Source: Liquidambar formosana (taxonomy: Eukaryota; Streptophyta; Magnoliopsida; Saxifragales; Altingiaceae). Taken from it: a stretch of 64,000 bases of DNA. Each line of letters opens with the position of its first letter. Within the stretch, counting starts at the first letter, position 1. The stretch lies in the NCBI GenBank assembly GCA_039720395.1, contig CM077827.1:18518616-18582615 (forward strand), read 5' to 3'. Under the pieces are notes generated by a model. The model was not told the DNA's origin. It did no database searches and saw only the letters and a program-made list of their open reading frames with translations. Below are positions 53,243-64,000 of this stretch, piece by piece. The position numbers were made by a program, and so were the translations under genes.

Positions 53243-55313
53243 GAAGCCCCTCATTGGCGAACAAGTTACACTTGTGAACCAATGATAAAGAACAACCCAT
53301 TTTTGGCCAAAAAGCCCGGAGAAATCACACACTGATACCAACAATGATGGGAGGTTGAAAACCTGAGACTGAAATAAGGAAGTGTACTCAAGTCATGAGT
53401 ATACTTAAACCACTGGGGGTTGATGATTGTCAAGAGAAGCATATTCAAGCCACTACGAATGAACATACTTTTGAAACGGAGAAATATATTCTAGTCACGA
53501 ATATATTTAACCAAGTGATGAGAATGAGATCTGAAAAGTACGTTCAAGTGATGAACATACCTTTGAAATGGAGAAATATATCCAAGCGATGGATATACTT
53601 AACCAAGTAAGTGACAAAATATCTGAGAAGTATACTCAAGTGATGAGTATACCATTGAAATGGAGAAATATATTCAGGTCACGAACATATTTAATCAAGT
53701 GATGAAAAAGATGCTGAGAATATACTCAAGTGATGAGTATACTTAATGATTGAAAAAGACTGAGAAGTACGTTCAAGTGATGAACACACTTTTGAAATGG
53801 AGAAATGTATCCAAGTGATGGATATATTTAACTAAGTAAGCTGAGAAGTACACTCAAGTGATGAGCATACCATTGAAATGGAGAAATATATCCAAACGAC
53901 GGATATATTTAACCAAGTAAGATAAGAATAATCTGAGAAGTGTACTCAAGTGATGAGTACACTATTGAAATGGAGAAATATATTCTAGTCACGAATATAC
54001 TTAACCAAGTAAGTGACAAGTATGTTTGAGTGATAAACATACCATTGAAATAGAGAAATATATCCAAGTGATGGATATACTTAACCAAGTAAGTGACAAG
54101 TATGTTTAAGTGATAAACATACCATTGAAATAGAGAAATATATCCAAGCGATGGATATACTTAAGCAAGTAAGATAGAGAATAATCTGAGAAGTGTACTC
54201 AAGTGATGAGTACACCATTGAAATGGAGAAATATATTCTAGTCATGAATATATTTAACCAAGTAAGTGACAAATATTCTGAGAAGTATGTTCAAGTGATG
54301 AACATACTATTGAAATGGAGAAATATATTCAAGTGATGAATATACTTAACCAAGTAAGTGGCAAAATATCTGAGAAGTATACTCAAGTGATGAGTATACC
54401 ATTGAAATGGAAAAAATATACCCAAGTGGTGGATATACTTAACCAAGTAAGTGACAAATGATCTGAGAAGTATGTTCAAGTGATGAACATACCATTGAAA
54501 TGGAAAAAATATACCCAAGTGGTGGATATACTTAACCAAGTAAGTGACAAATGATCTGAGAAGTATGTTCAAGTGATGAACATACCATTGAAATGGAGAA
54601 ATATACCCAAGCGATGGATATACTTAACCAAGTAAGTGACGAAATATCTGAGAAGTATACTCGAGTGATGAGTATACCATTGAAATGGAGAAATATATTC
54701 AAGTGATGAATATATTTAACCAAGTAAGTGATAATGAGGATCTGAAACTAGGAAGCATATTCAATGGGTGAATATGCTTTTGAAATGGAAGAACATATTC
54801 AAGTGATGAATATATTCAACCAAGTATGATAGAGAATGAGAATTTGAAGCTGAGAAGCATATTCAAAGAGTGAATACACTTTTGAAATGGAAGAATATAT
54901 TCAAGTGATGAGTATATTCAACCAAGTGGGATGGAAAATCAAGAATTTGAAACTGAGGAGTATATTCAAAGGGTGAATACACTTTTGAAATGGAAGAATA
55001 TATTCAAGTGATGAATACATTCAACCAAGTGAGATGAAAAATCAAGATTTGACATGAGGATATATGATCAATTTATCAAGATTAAACAAGCATGGTGCAA
55101 GAGGAAAGTGTCTTAACACATTGTCACTTGAGTTGGCATGGCACAGGGGAAATATATTCAACCCTTTTGAACATAAAATCAATTCAAGGAATTGATTTCA
55201 AGATGGAATTTGATTGATTTTAAGCTCAAAAAGTGTTGAATATCTCATTTGGAAGGAGGTTTGATCACGCGTCAAGGCGAGACAAAGCGAGAAGCAAAAC
55301 CAAAACAAAGTGG
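53243..55313 (-). repeat. Hairpin tandem array in the 3' spacer of element C
   Basis: From about 53380 to 55030, units of about 45-110 bp repeat the plan arm-(c)aagtgat-arm. Arms include gtatactc/gagtatac, gtatgttc/gaacatac, tatatcc/ggatata, aatatattc/gaatatatt and agcatattc/gaatatgct. Linkers caaattaaccaagtaagtgacaaa-like and attgaaatggagaaa are shared. Near the LTR a hairpin (53261-53275) is homologous to 18602-18616 of A. aORF2 is absent from this position. Confidence 0.8.
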
Positions 55314-55466
55314 CTTGGGTGACCACCAGGCCTCGGGAGGCTAGCCGCCCAGGCCTGGGTGGTTACCCGAGCCCGAAGCGGAAATCCCACTTTGAATAGG
55401 ATACTTCCTATTCTGATGGGTTTTTTCCTATTTGAACTTGGATTTGTGACCTTTTCCCTATAAAAA
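55314..55466 (+). promoter_or_regulatory. aORF1 promoter of element C: shortened palindrome and TATA box
   Basis: A 58-bp version of the GC module at 55314-55371 retains the outer arms and one ctagccgcc. TATAAAAA at 55459-55466 lies about 50 bp before the ATG, as in A. Confidence 0.65.
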
Positions 55467-55514
55467 CACATCCAAGAGGTTCCTAAACCTACTTGTATTC
55501 ATTCATTAGAAATT

Positions 55515-56805
55515 ATGGAGGCTCTAGACAAATTTTTAGGAGGGTTTTTGAGAGTTATGAGTGCTGAAGCAAAATCTGAGTTCAAGTGCTTTGGCTTGGA
55601 TCCATTGCTCTCCTTGAGGCATGTGAGGCTTGAAACGAACCTCTTGACTGCTGCTACATATTTTTGGGATCCTCAAGTTCATGTGTTCCGCTTCAACTAT
55701 GAAGAATTGTGCCCAACCATGGAGGAATTCTGTGCATTGTATGGAGTTTCAACGGTAGGTCCTTTCATTCTCCCTACTCCTCGCCCAAGCTTTCTTACTT
55801 CTTTCTCCAATCTACTTGGGATTCACTCACAATATGCCTCTACGTTTGTAAAGGACCATATGGTAGACTTGATGAAATTAGGCAACCTCTTTTTTAGCTT
55901 GTGATAGTAAAGGTATTCTGAATTTTACCTTTCCTATTAAGCATGCACTTGCCTTTTGCCTCATTGGTCGTTTTCTTATTTCCACTGGTACTCCACATGT
56001 TCCCGTTCAAATCTATGACTTGATTCCTCTCCTTGCCAAGGGCCATAACTTGATTCCCATGGTGCTAGCTGAAACCCTGAATGGTTTGGATAAAACTCAT
56101 GAGGACCCAAAGGTTCCTTTAGGAGGTAGCCCCATTCTACTGCAGATGTGGTTGCTTGAAAGACTGAATTTCTTGTCACCAGTTGCCATTACACCATACA
56201 AGCCCCAGCATTACTACCTTCGCCGCATTGAATTACTTGGGCAATTTTCATTGAGAGATTGGCTAGGTTACTACCAAACCCTTTCTTGGAGGAGTGTCAA
56301 GTGGTTTGTATTCATATGGGGCTGCAGTGACCAGGTGCTTCTACGGACTTCTGGATGCGCCATGGTGAGACTCATAGGACTGAGGTCTACTTCCTTCTAT
56401 TGGCCTTCAAGGGTTCTGCGTCAGATGGGCGCCATGCAAACCATACCCACTTCCTTGAAAGGTGACTATCCTGTGGTGCCCGCGGGTCTTTCTGTAGTGA
56501 CTTGGGCGAAGGACCGATGGCCTAGCAAGTTGATACTAACCCAAGTTACGAATACTGATGGTCCATATATGATGAGCCCCGAGTATAAGGAATGGTTGAA
56601 AAGCAATTTAGGTGAGAGAGAGACTACTCGAAGAGAAAGGATTTTTGGACTTATCAAGAACAACGAACTTGGATCTTGCAGAGAAGATATTATGGAAGCA
56701 GTGATAGTAGCTTATGAACATGACTTGAGGAAGAAAAGAAGACATGAAAGAGAAAAGAAGAAAGCTGAGGAGCGAGCTGCAAAGAGGCTCAAGAAAATAG
56801 AATAG
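55515..56805 (+). pseudogene. aORF1 of element C: PMD-like, one-base frameshift
   Basis: It begins MEALDKFLGGFL and holds HVFRFNYEELCPTMEEF, like A's aORF1. One extra G near 55881 shifts the frame; the first ORF ends at 55904 and the remainder is open in the next frame to 56805. The C-terminus is strongly basic (LRKKRRHEREKKK). There is no intron at the LLQMWLLERL position, in agreement with A. It sits antisense to pol, converging on it. Confidence 0.82.
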
Positions 56806-57023
56806 GATATTTATGGCATATTTATAGTTCTTTTACTTAATACCAATGAATTGCTATGTCAATCAATTTTAGTTTTGAATAAATTGCCAATAATAAATCA
56901 AATTTGGGATTTTCTTGTTTGATTTAGACCGCACCCAAGGTAACTTTATGGGTTGCCTACGTATCTCCATGGTTTTTTTCTTCTTTTTTTTTTGTTTTTG
57001 TTTTGTTTTTTTTTTTTTGTTTT

Positions 57024-57057
<34 letters not shown>

Positions 57058-57144
57058 TTTTTGAATGGAGACTCAGGTCTTACGTAGTTCTTATGCCTTA
57101 ACTTTTGCCTAGGCCGCCCTTACGGGTTTTCAACCTAGCAGGCT
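56806..57144 (-). other. Convergent spacer of element C with long purine tract
   Basis: Plus-strand T-rich sequence at about 56968-57062 (purine-rich on the sense strand) and a conserved gaccgcacccaaggtaact...ctacgtatc block match the spacer in A. No gene seen. Confidence 0.6.
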
Positions 57145-60100
57145 TCAAACATGATATTTCTTCAATTGATCCAAATTAGTTGGACGAGCGAACTCAATTC
57201 CATCTAAATCCATGAGGCGAACAGCCCCTGCTGGCAATATCTCTTTGATAATGTATGGCCCACCCCAACTTGGCTTGAATTTTCCTCGCGGATCGAACAC
57301 TGGAGCTCTGATTTCTTTCAGCACTACATCCCCTTTCTTTAGACCTCGATCTTTGACATGCTTGTTGAATGCTCTGGCAACTCTCCGTTGATACCCCTGA
57401 ACATGATACAGCGCCCTTAAACGCCTTTCATCCAGCAAAGCTAACTCATCATAGCGGCTCTTAACCCAGTCCACTTCTGTTATCTGGCTCTCCACGGCAA
57501 CCCTTAGTGAAGGAACCTCTAATTCAACTGGCAACACGGCCTCCATTCCATAAACTAGAGAATAAGGGGTAGCCCCTGTTGACGACCTTATTGATGTTCT
57601 GTAACCCCATAAAGCCAATGGCAACTTCTCATGCCAGTCTGTGTGCGAGTCCGCAGTCTTCTGTAGTATCTTCTTGATGTTCTTGTTAGCTGCTTCCACC
57701 GCTCCATTAGTCTAATGACGGTATGGTGATGACAGATGGTGAACTATGCCGTACTTTTGCAAGAGCTCATGGGTTTCTTTCTGAAAGTGCTGGCCATTGT
57801 CTGAGATAACTTCATGCAGTACCCCATATCGATAGATGATGCTGTGCTGTATGAACTGTGCTACCTTCTTGGAATTCAAGGTCTTGAAGGACGCTGCTTC
57901 CACCCACTTAGTGAAGTAGTCGATGGCAACCAGGATGTATTCATGCCCATTTGATGCCTTTGGCTTGATCTGTCCGATGATATCTATCCCCCACACCGCG
58001 AATGGCCAAGGTGACGACATACTCGTTAAAGGCATAGAAGGCAAATATTGTCCACTGGCGAACAGTTGGCATTTGTGGCACTTCTTGACATATGCGTGGC
58101 AGTCTCTTTCCATGGTGGACCAATAATAGCCTAACCTCATGATTTTCTTAGCTAACATATAGCCATTCATATGCGGAGCCCCTGTCCCTTCATGGATTTC
58201 TTTAATCAGATGCTCGGCTTCCTCCTCGGTGACACACAGCAGGTGGATCCCGTCGTATGATCTCCGATATAGCTTTCCTCCACAAAGTACATAGTGACTC
58301 GCCAACCGCCTTAGGGTTTTTCTATCGATACGAGATGCTCCTTCTGGGTATTCCCTTTCTTCAATGAACTTCTTTATGTCATGGAACCACGGATGGCCAT
58401 CATTTACCTCTCCTCCTCGGATTGCACAACAGTACACAGGCTTGTCTCGGCATTCTATCACCAACGGCTTCACATTTCCCCCTTCAGGTATCTCCACCAT
58501 GGATGCTAGGGTCGCCAAGGCATCGGCGAACTGGTTCTTGTTCCTTGAAAGGTAGTTAAATTCTATCTCTGAGAACTCCTTGGTTAGAGCTTCCAGGTAG
58601 GCATGGTAGGGTAGCAGCTTCTCATCTCGAGTTTTCCATTCCCCTTTTATCTGACAGATGATTAGCGCCGAGTCCCCGAACACTTCTAATTCTTTGATCC
58701 CCAATTCAAGTGCCGCTTCCAGTGCTAGGATACAGGCCTCATACTCAGCAATGTTGTTGGTAGCTTCGAACCCCAACTTGATCGCCAACGGTGTAAATGC
58801 CTCTTCGGGTGAGACCAGCAGGACTCCTATCCCATAACCTTTCTTATTGGCTGCCCCATCGAAGTATACTCTCCAAGTTTTTCTACCAATCTCTAGCACG
58901 TCCTCATCTGGGAATTGATCGTTGAACGGAGCGGATGATGACACCGGACAGCTGGCTAGGTAGTCTGCGATGACGCTTCCCTTGATAGACTTCTGATTCA
59001 CGTACTTGATGTCGAATTCATTGAGGAGAATTGACCATCGAGCAGTTCTAAATGACAATACTGGCCTTTCTACCAGGTAACTTCAACGGGTCCATGCGAC
59101 TTATCAAGAACACTTCGAAGGACATCAAGTAGTGCCGGAGTTTCTGCGTCGCCTATACTAGTGCCACACAAGCCTTTTCAATTGCATTGTACTTCACTTC
59201 ATAGTCTGTCATTTTCTTGCTTAGGTAGTAGATGGCATTCTCCTTTGTAGACCCTTCGAGATATTGAGCTAACAAAGCTCCCGTCACGGTTTCGGTGACC
59301 GTTAAGTATAACAAAAGTGGCGCACCTTGCCGTGGGGGAACTAAGATTAGAGGATTGCTCAAGTATCTCTTAATGGTCTCAAAGGCCTCTTGGCATTCTT
59401 CGTTCCATACTTTTGGCACACCTTTCTTAAGCAATTTGAAGATTGGTTCGCAAACCATGGTCAAGTTGGCAATGAATCGACTTATGTATTGAACTCTTCC
59501 CAGAAAACCCCGGATCTGCTTCTCAGTGCTAGGCGGCTCCATCTCCACAATAGCTTTTATCTTCCCTGGGTCCACTTCGATACCTCTCTGAGTGATCATA
59601 AACCCCAATAACTTGCCTGCAGTGACACCAAAAGCGCACTTCTGTGGGTTGAGACGGAGATTGTACTTTTTTGCTCGCTCTAGGAATTTCTCTAGTGCCT
59701 TGAAATGCCCTTCTCTATCCACGGACTTTACGATCATATCATCGACATAAACCTCGACTTCCTTATGGATCATATCATGCAATAAGGTCGTAGCTGCTCT
59801 TTGGTAAGTAGCCCCAGCGTTTCTTAAGCCAAAAGGCATTACCTTGTAACAGTACTGTTCCCCATTGCGTGATAAAGGCTGTTTTCTCCATGTCTTGAGG
59901 CGCCATCTTTATCTGGTTATACCCGGAGAATCCGTCCATGAAGGAGAGGAGTGCATGTCCCACTGTACTATCCACCAACACGTCGATATGGGGTAAAGGG
60001 AAGTCATCCTTAGGGCTCGCGGCGTTGAGATCTCGGAAATCGACACACATCCTTACTTTCCCATCTTTTTTAGGCACAGGCACTATATTTGACAACCATT

Positions 60101-60525
60101 CGGGGTACTCCACAACTTGGAGGAAACCCGCGTCTAGTTGTTTAGTTACCTCTTCTTTTACTTTTAGAGCCCATTCTGGTTTTAATCTTCTGAGTTTCTG
60201 CTTTACCGGCTTCTTTAGGGAATTAGTGGGGATATAGTGTTGCACAATATCGGGGTCGATGCCAGGCATGTCTTCATAAGACCATGCAAAAGCCATAATG
60301 TTGGCTTTCAAGAGGGAGATCATCTTTTCTTTTTCAACGGGGGAGAGGGTTTTCCCAATTTTAACTATTCTTGGCAATTCATTCGTCCCTAAGTTGATTG
60401 ATTCCAATTTATCCATATTAGGTTCGGTGACGCCCCTTTTCCTTTGCTCAACGAGCTCCGAGGGGACATCGTTCCTAGGATCTATATCCATGCCATAAAT
60501 ATCCATAGAGGAGAGAAAAGAGACA
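57145..60525 (-). pseudogene. pol: Element C pol: RT, dual RNase H, integrase, with several lesions
   Basis: Pieces in order on the minus strand are RT (60506-59775, then 59839-59153 after a one-base insertion near 59855), RNase H (an in-frame TAG near 59153, a one-base insertion near 59080), second RNase H and integrase (59058-57712) and the integrase end (57699-57145). The last two are split by an in-frame TAG just before the GAVEAANK glutamate. YVDD, the HHCC zinc site and integrase motifs are otherwise recognisable. The ORF starts at MDIYGM, immediately after the candidate intron. This copy cannot make a full pol. Confidence 0.87.
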
Positions 60526-60696
60526 CTGCATATATAGAGAAAGAAAGCACACTTTATTGACTAGGAATAATGGGAATGACACACAAAAGAAAGAAGGAAA
60601 ACAAACAAATCTGTATCAATACTATGACTCCACAAAATGAGTAAAGTAGATACATCTTATTGAATTAGGGAAATATTACTAAACTAAGACACCTAC
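60526..60696 (-). other. Candidate gag-pro/pol intron, element C
   Basis: Minus-strand donor TT|GTAGGTG and acceptor atatatgcag give 171 nt containing the gag-pro TAG. The flanking phase matches that in A. Confidence 0.62.
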
Positions 60697-63600
60697 AAGC
60701 TGCTATCAGGTAGGCCAAGGTCTTCTTCTTCATGGATCTCCGCAACGACACCACATTCAAGGTACCAATTCAGGAGTGGCAAGGTAGCATGGCTAATGGA
60801 TGAACCCTGGAGTTCTTCAATGGTCAAGTCTTCCACGGTGAGGATCATATCTTGGAACATTTCAGTCATAGCCCCTGCGTCGAGGTTCTCTACCCAGTCT
60901 TCCTCTTTCTTTTCCCAGAACTCATTATTGATGGCTTCATCATCCACCATTTCAGCTGTGATTGGATACCATTCGGTGAAGAAGATTTCAAAACCCGGAA
61001 CTCGGATCTTGGTAGCTTGGTCAAAGGTGGGTTCTGGAAACCCGCAATATAGAAAATCATCCCCTTCTTTGACGAAGTAACCATTCAAAGTAGGTCGATA
61101 TGGCGAGATCCTCAGGTCTGGCACCCTTCCCTCGGCTTTGGCTCTTACTTTCTCTTTATTCCTCTTCAGCATTTCCACATAATCATTTCTGGAGGGCTCA
61201 TATCCTAGCCCGAAGGTGTATGAGGTGACACGGCTTTGAATAGACATAGGGATCCCTTGTTGGCGACGCCCTAGCCCCATGCCTGGAAAGAAACTCATTC
61301 TTCTCATGATTTCACCAACATGCAAATTGCCATGGGACAAAAGTCCAAGGGTATTAATTCACCCTTTTCGAGCTCTTTTTCAATGCATTGGACATAGTCA
61401 AACCCAGATAGCGGTATCGCTACTGATTCGGGTTGTATCTCACATATAGGCACACCTGCGAGTTTCAATTCATAGTCCCCTTGAAGTGTTACTATGGCCC
61501 CTTCGTAAGGAAACTTCACCTTTTGATGGAGTGAAGATGGTACAGCCCCAGCAGGATGGATCCAAGGTCGGCCCAACAGCAAGTTGAAACATGACGGCAC
61601 ATCCAACACTTGGAATTCTACCCTAAATTCAGTGGGTCCCATGATAAGAGGCAAAGTAAGTACCCCTATTACTTCTCGGCGGGTGTTGTCATAAGCTCTT
61701 ACGGTCTGCCCAGATGGCGTGAAATCAGTGGGTCCCAAACCCAAAACAGTGGCAGTTCGGAGAGGACATACATTCAGTGCGGACCCATTGTCGATAAGAA
61801 CGGTGGGAACCCTCTTCCCCATAGTGTCAACGGTCACATAGAGAACTTGAGAATGGTTCGGCCCGCTTTTAGGTAGGTCTACATCGGTGAACACGATGGT
61901 TGAGTTCTTAGGAGTTAGATTCACCAAATGTACCAATCCCTCGGGGGATGTGTCAACAGGCACTTGTATCTGATTCAACAGTTTCAACACGATCTGTCTG
62001 TGCTTATGTGAGGCCATGAGTAAGCCCCAAATAGTAATGTTGGCATTGGTCTTCTTCAGCTGCCTAAGCACTTCATCCTCTTCTTCTTGCAAGCTAGGAC
62101 GCCTCTGCCCTTCCAAATCTTCCAACGGATTTTCAGATTCTAGGTGGGGGGCTTGAAATGACGACTCCCTCTGGTTATATGGTCCAACTCATCATCGCTA
62201 GCCCATATGTCATGGACTTCCTCGGAGTCATTCATCAAGTCATCCCATTCTATCATGTCGATGCTCTCCATCTCTGTCGGCAAGTCATCCCAACCTGAAG
62301 GGACTATCGGCTCATCTGATATCGGACTTGGGCTTGAGTACAGCACATAGTAATCATATTTCCCCGATGCTTCACCTAATAGGCCAACCTGAGGATCCCC
62401 TGCTTCATATCTTTCTTTCAGCTCTTGTTGGATAGATTTCTTTGGCAACAACAAAACCTTTTGGTCAATGAGGTCTTGGATGATCTTCTTTAGTATAGAA
62501 CAAGCCTCGGTGTCATGGCCGGGTGCACGATGGTATTGGCAATATTGGTGAGGGGTTGATGGTCTTGGCTTTGGTGGAAGTGGCATGATAAGGCTGTTAT
62601 TGCGGCAAATGGTGAAGAGACGGGTTAAGGTCATGGGGAGCGGAGTGTATTGTCTTATGGGATGGCGAGGGCGAGAGGATTCAACCCCAATGGCATTTAT
62701 GGTGTTAGGTGGGGGTGTGTTGTTGTGTGATGGGAGAGGATTACGGGTGACATTTGGACGGGTTGGTGGTGAAATGACTTGCTTGTCAATGAGGTCTTGG
62801 ACTTGGTGGCGAAGGCGAATACAGCGATTGGTGGCATGGCCTTTGGATTGGTGGTACTTGCAGTACTCATTCTCATTATAGCTCTTGGGTAAGGGATTTG
62901 GTGGAGGTCTTGGGTCGAGTGGCTTCAATAGGTCACGACTTATGAGCTTTTCAAGGACTCTTTCAAGTGGCATGAATAGGTCAGTGAATTGGCGAGGTGG
63001 GTTGACATCATTGAGAGAAAAGGGTTGGATGGGTTGAGTTATGGTGTTGACCTCGGCATTGTTCTTCCCAGTAAATTTTGTCTTGCGACTCCTCACTTCC
63101 TCAGTTTTGATTGTCCCATTATTGATAGCATCTTCAACCTGCGTGCCAGCCCCTATGAGAGCTTTGAAATTGGGGAAATAGTGGGCAAATAAGTGTTTGT
63201 GGTACACGGGCAGCAAGTTCTTAACCACCAGCTGAATTTGGTCCTCCTCATTGGCCTATCCGTCATTCTCGACGCCTTTTGTCTCCACCTTGTAATGTAA
63301 GCGGAGAAAGTTTCATGAGCCCCTTGCTTGGTAGTTTCTAGGTCCCTTCGAGTAACGTCCACCTCTGTGTTATACTTGTAGTGCTCTGAAAACTCATTGC
63401 ATATGTCTTCCCAAGTCCGGGTTCTATTCTCATCCAAGGATAAGAACCATTTCAAAGCAGAAGTGGCCAAGGTTTCATGGAACATTTGACGCTAAAAGCT
63501 CGTCAGTAGCCCCTCGAGGGTGCATAGCTCGCACGTACATCTTCAAATGAGTCTTAGGGCAACCCGTCCCATCGAACTTTTCTAACTCCGGCATCTTGAA

Positions 63601-63990
63601 TTGTAGTGGAATACGAGCCGTTGGAACAGGGATAGAGTCCGCACATCGACCATGTCATCAGCCCTGCGAATCCCCTTTATGGTTCTCTCCAAAGCTTCTA
63701 CCTTGCTCGCTAACACGGAATCACTGCTAGTACCTTTCCCCTTGCTTCCCCTTCTAGGTTGGTGACCTCAGGTTTCGAGCTACTTTTCCCCCCTTGTCTT
63801 GGTGTTCTCATTGGATTGAGGTCCCTCTTCGGTGCCAGCCCCATGAGGTATACCGAGAATGGGCCTAGAGCCATTTTGTTCAAGATACGCCATCTTCTGT
63901 TGGTTCTCTTGAGCCATTTCAATGCGGATCGGATGTCTCGGCGGTATGGTCAAGCTGGCATGATGGCTTTCAGGCAAGCCTAAGGTCAAA
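60693..63990 (-). pseudogene. gag-pro: Element C gag-pro with multiple one-base frameshifts
   Basis: Fragments cover gag (63989 leftwards), CX2HX4HX4C knuckles (YCKYHQSKGHATNRC and YCQYHRAPGHDTEAC), protease DNGSALNV with LLLGRPWIH, and the G-patch-like GMGLGRRQQG. Frames change near 63720-63780, 63485, 63250, 62135 and 61330, each consistent with single-base indels relative to A. The protein start lies close to or beyond the window end. Confidence 0.85.
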
Positions 63991-64000
63991 GTGCCCCTCA

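Larger units (their letters stand above)
50458..64000 (-). mobile_element. Element C: Tat-like gypsy element, 3' two thirds, decayed
   Basis: The sense strand is minus. The 3' LTR is 50458-53242. Going right: hairpin array, aORF1 (plus strand), pol (60525-57145 on the minus strand) and gag-pro (from beyond 63990 to 60693). The 5' LTR and gag start lie past the window end. It is close to A but has a shorter LTR, no aORF2, and several frameshifts and stops. Confidence 0.9.

Noticed and set aside
53380..55030. CRISPR-like or satellite array
   Set aside because: Units have variable length and palindromic arms with no unique spacers, in a plant retrotransposon 3' spacer.

Overview
This window looks like a retrotransposon-packed intergenic block from a flowering plant nuclear genome, probably a dicot (weak inference). 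The evidence is plant-type Ty3/gypsy and Ty1/copia LTR retrotransposons, tRNA-Arg-like and initiator-Met-like primer binding sites, 5-bp target-site duplications (TSDs), plant mobile domain (PMD) proteins and plant-style introns. I recognise no host gene, rRNA, tRNA gene or CRISPR array.

The whole window can be read as one nested stack of seven LTR elements. Element D (39315-50457, minus, gypsy) is the deepest layer and is broken by three others. Copia element F (33063-39314, minus) sits in D's RNase H region. Copia element E (40043-49821, plus, TSD ctttg) and gypsy element C (50458 to beyond the right edge, minus) both sit in D's reverse transcriptase. F is broken by gypsy element B (beyond the left edge to 33062, minus), and its LTR holds solo LTR G (36222-37879, TSD agctt). 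B is broken by gypsy element A (862-21954, plus, TSD ccagg). The nesting order D > F > B > A gives relative ages. A is the youngest by this logic: I found only two differences between its 3.3-kb LTRs.

A, B, C and D look like members of the Tat/Ogre/Retand branch of Ty3/gypsy. The support is a tRNA-Arg-type PBS, a gag with two CX2HX4HX4C knuckles, a DNG-type protease followed by a G-patch-like stretch, and a pol with RT, a second RNase H and integrase. Antisense genes lie between pol and the 3' LTR. A carries two. aORF1 is one exon of 428 codons. aORF2 reconstructs as seven exons, all joined in phase 0, encoding a roughly 580-residue PMD protein. B carries the same two genes, with an intron in aORF1 and with aORF2 split by A. 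C keeps only aORF1. Because the genes are antisense to the genomic RNA, their introns would survive retrotransposition.

The most unusual signals are regulatory or structural. (1) An 80-bp GC-rich palindrome containing GCC boxes lies in A's LTR promoter and upstream of both A antisense genes. (2) B and C carry a different palindrome (TGTGCGTACGCACA type) in the same promoter slot. (3) The 3' spacers of A and C are arrays of small hairpins whose arms change in step. (4) A stem-loop near the 3' end of the LTR is conserved in A, B and C with compensatory changes. (5) There are extra PBS-like copies inside the LTR. (6) A candidate 171-179 nt intron separates gag-pro from pol in A and C. All coordinates come from reading the sequence; nothing was searched or aligned by software.
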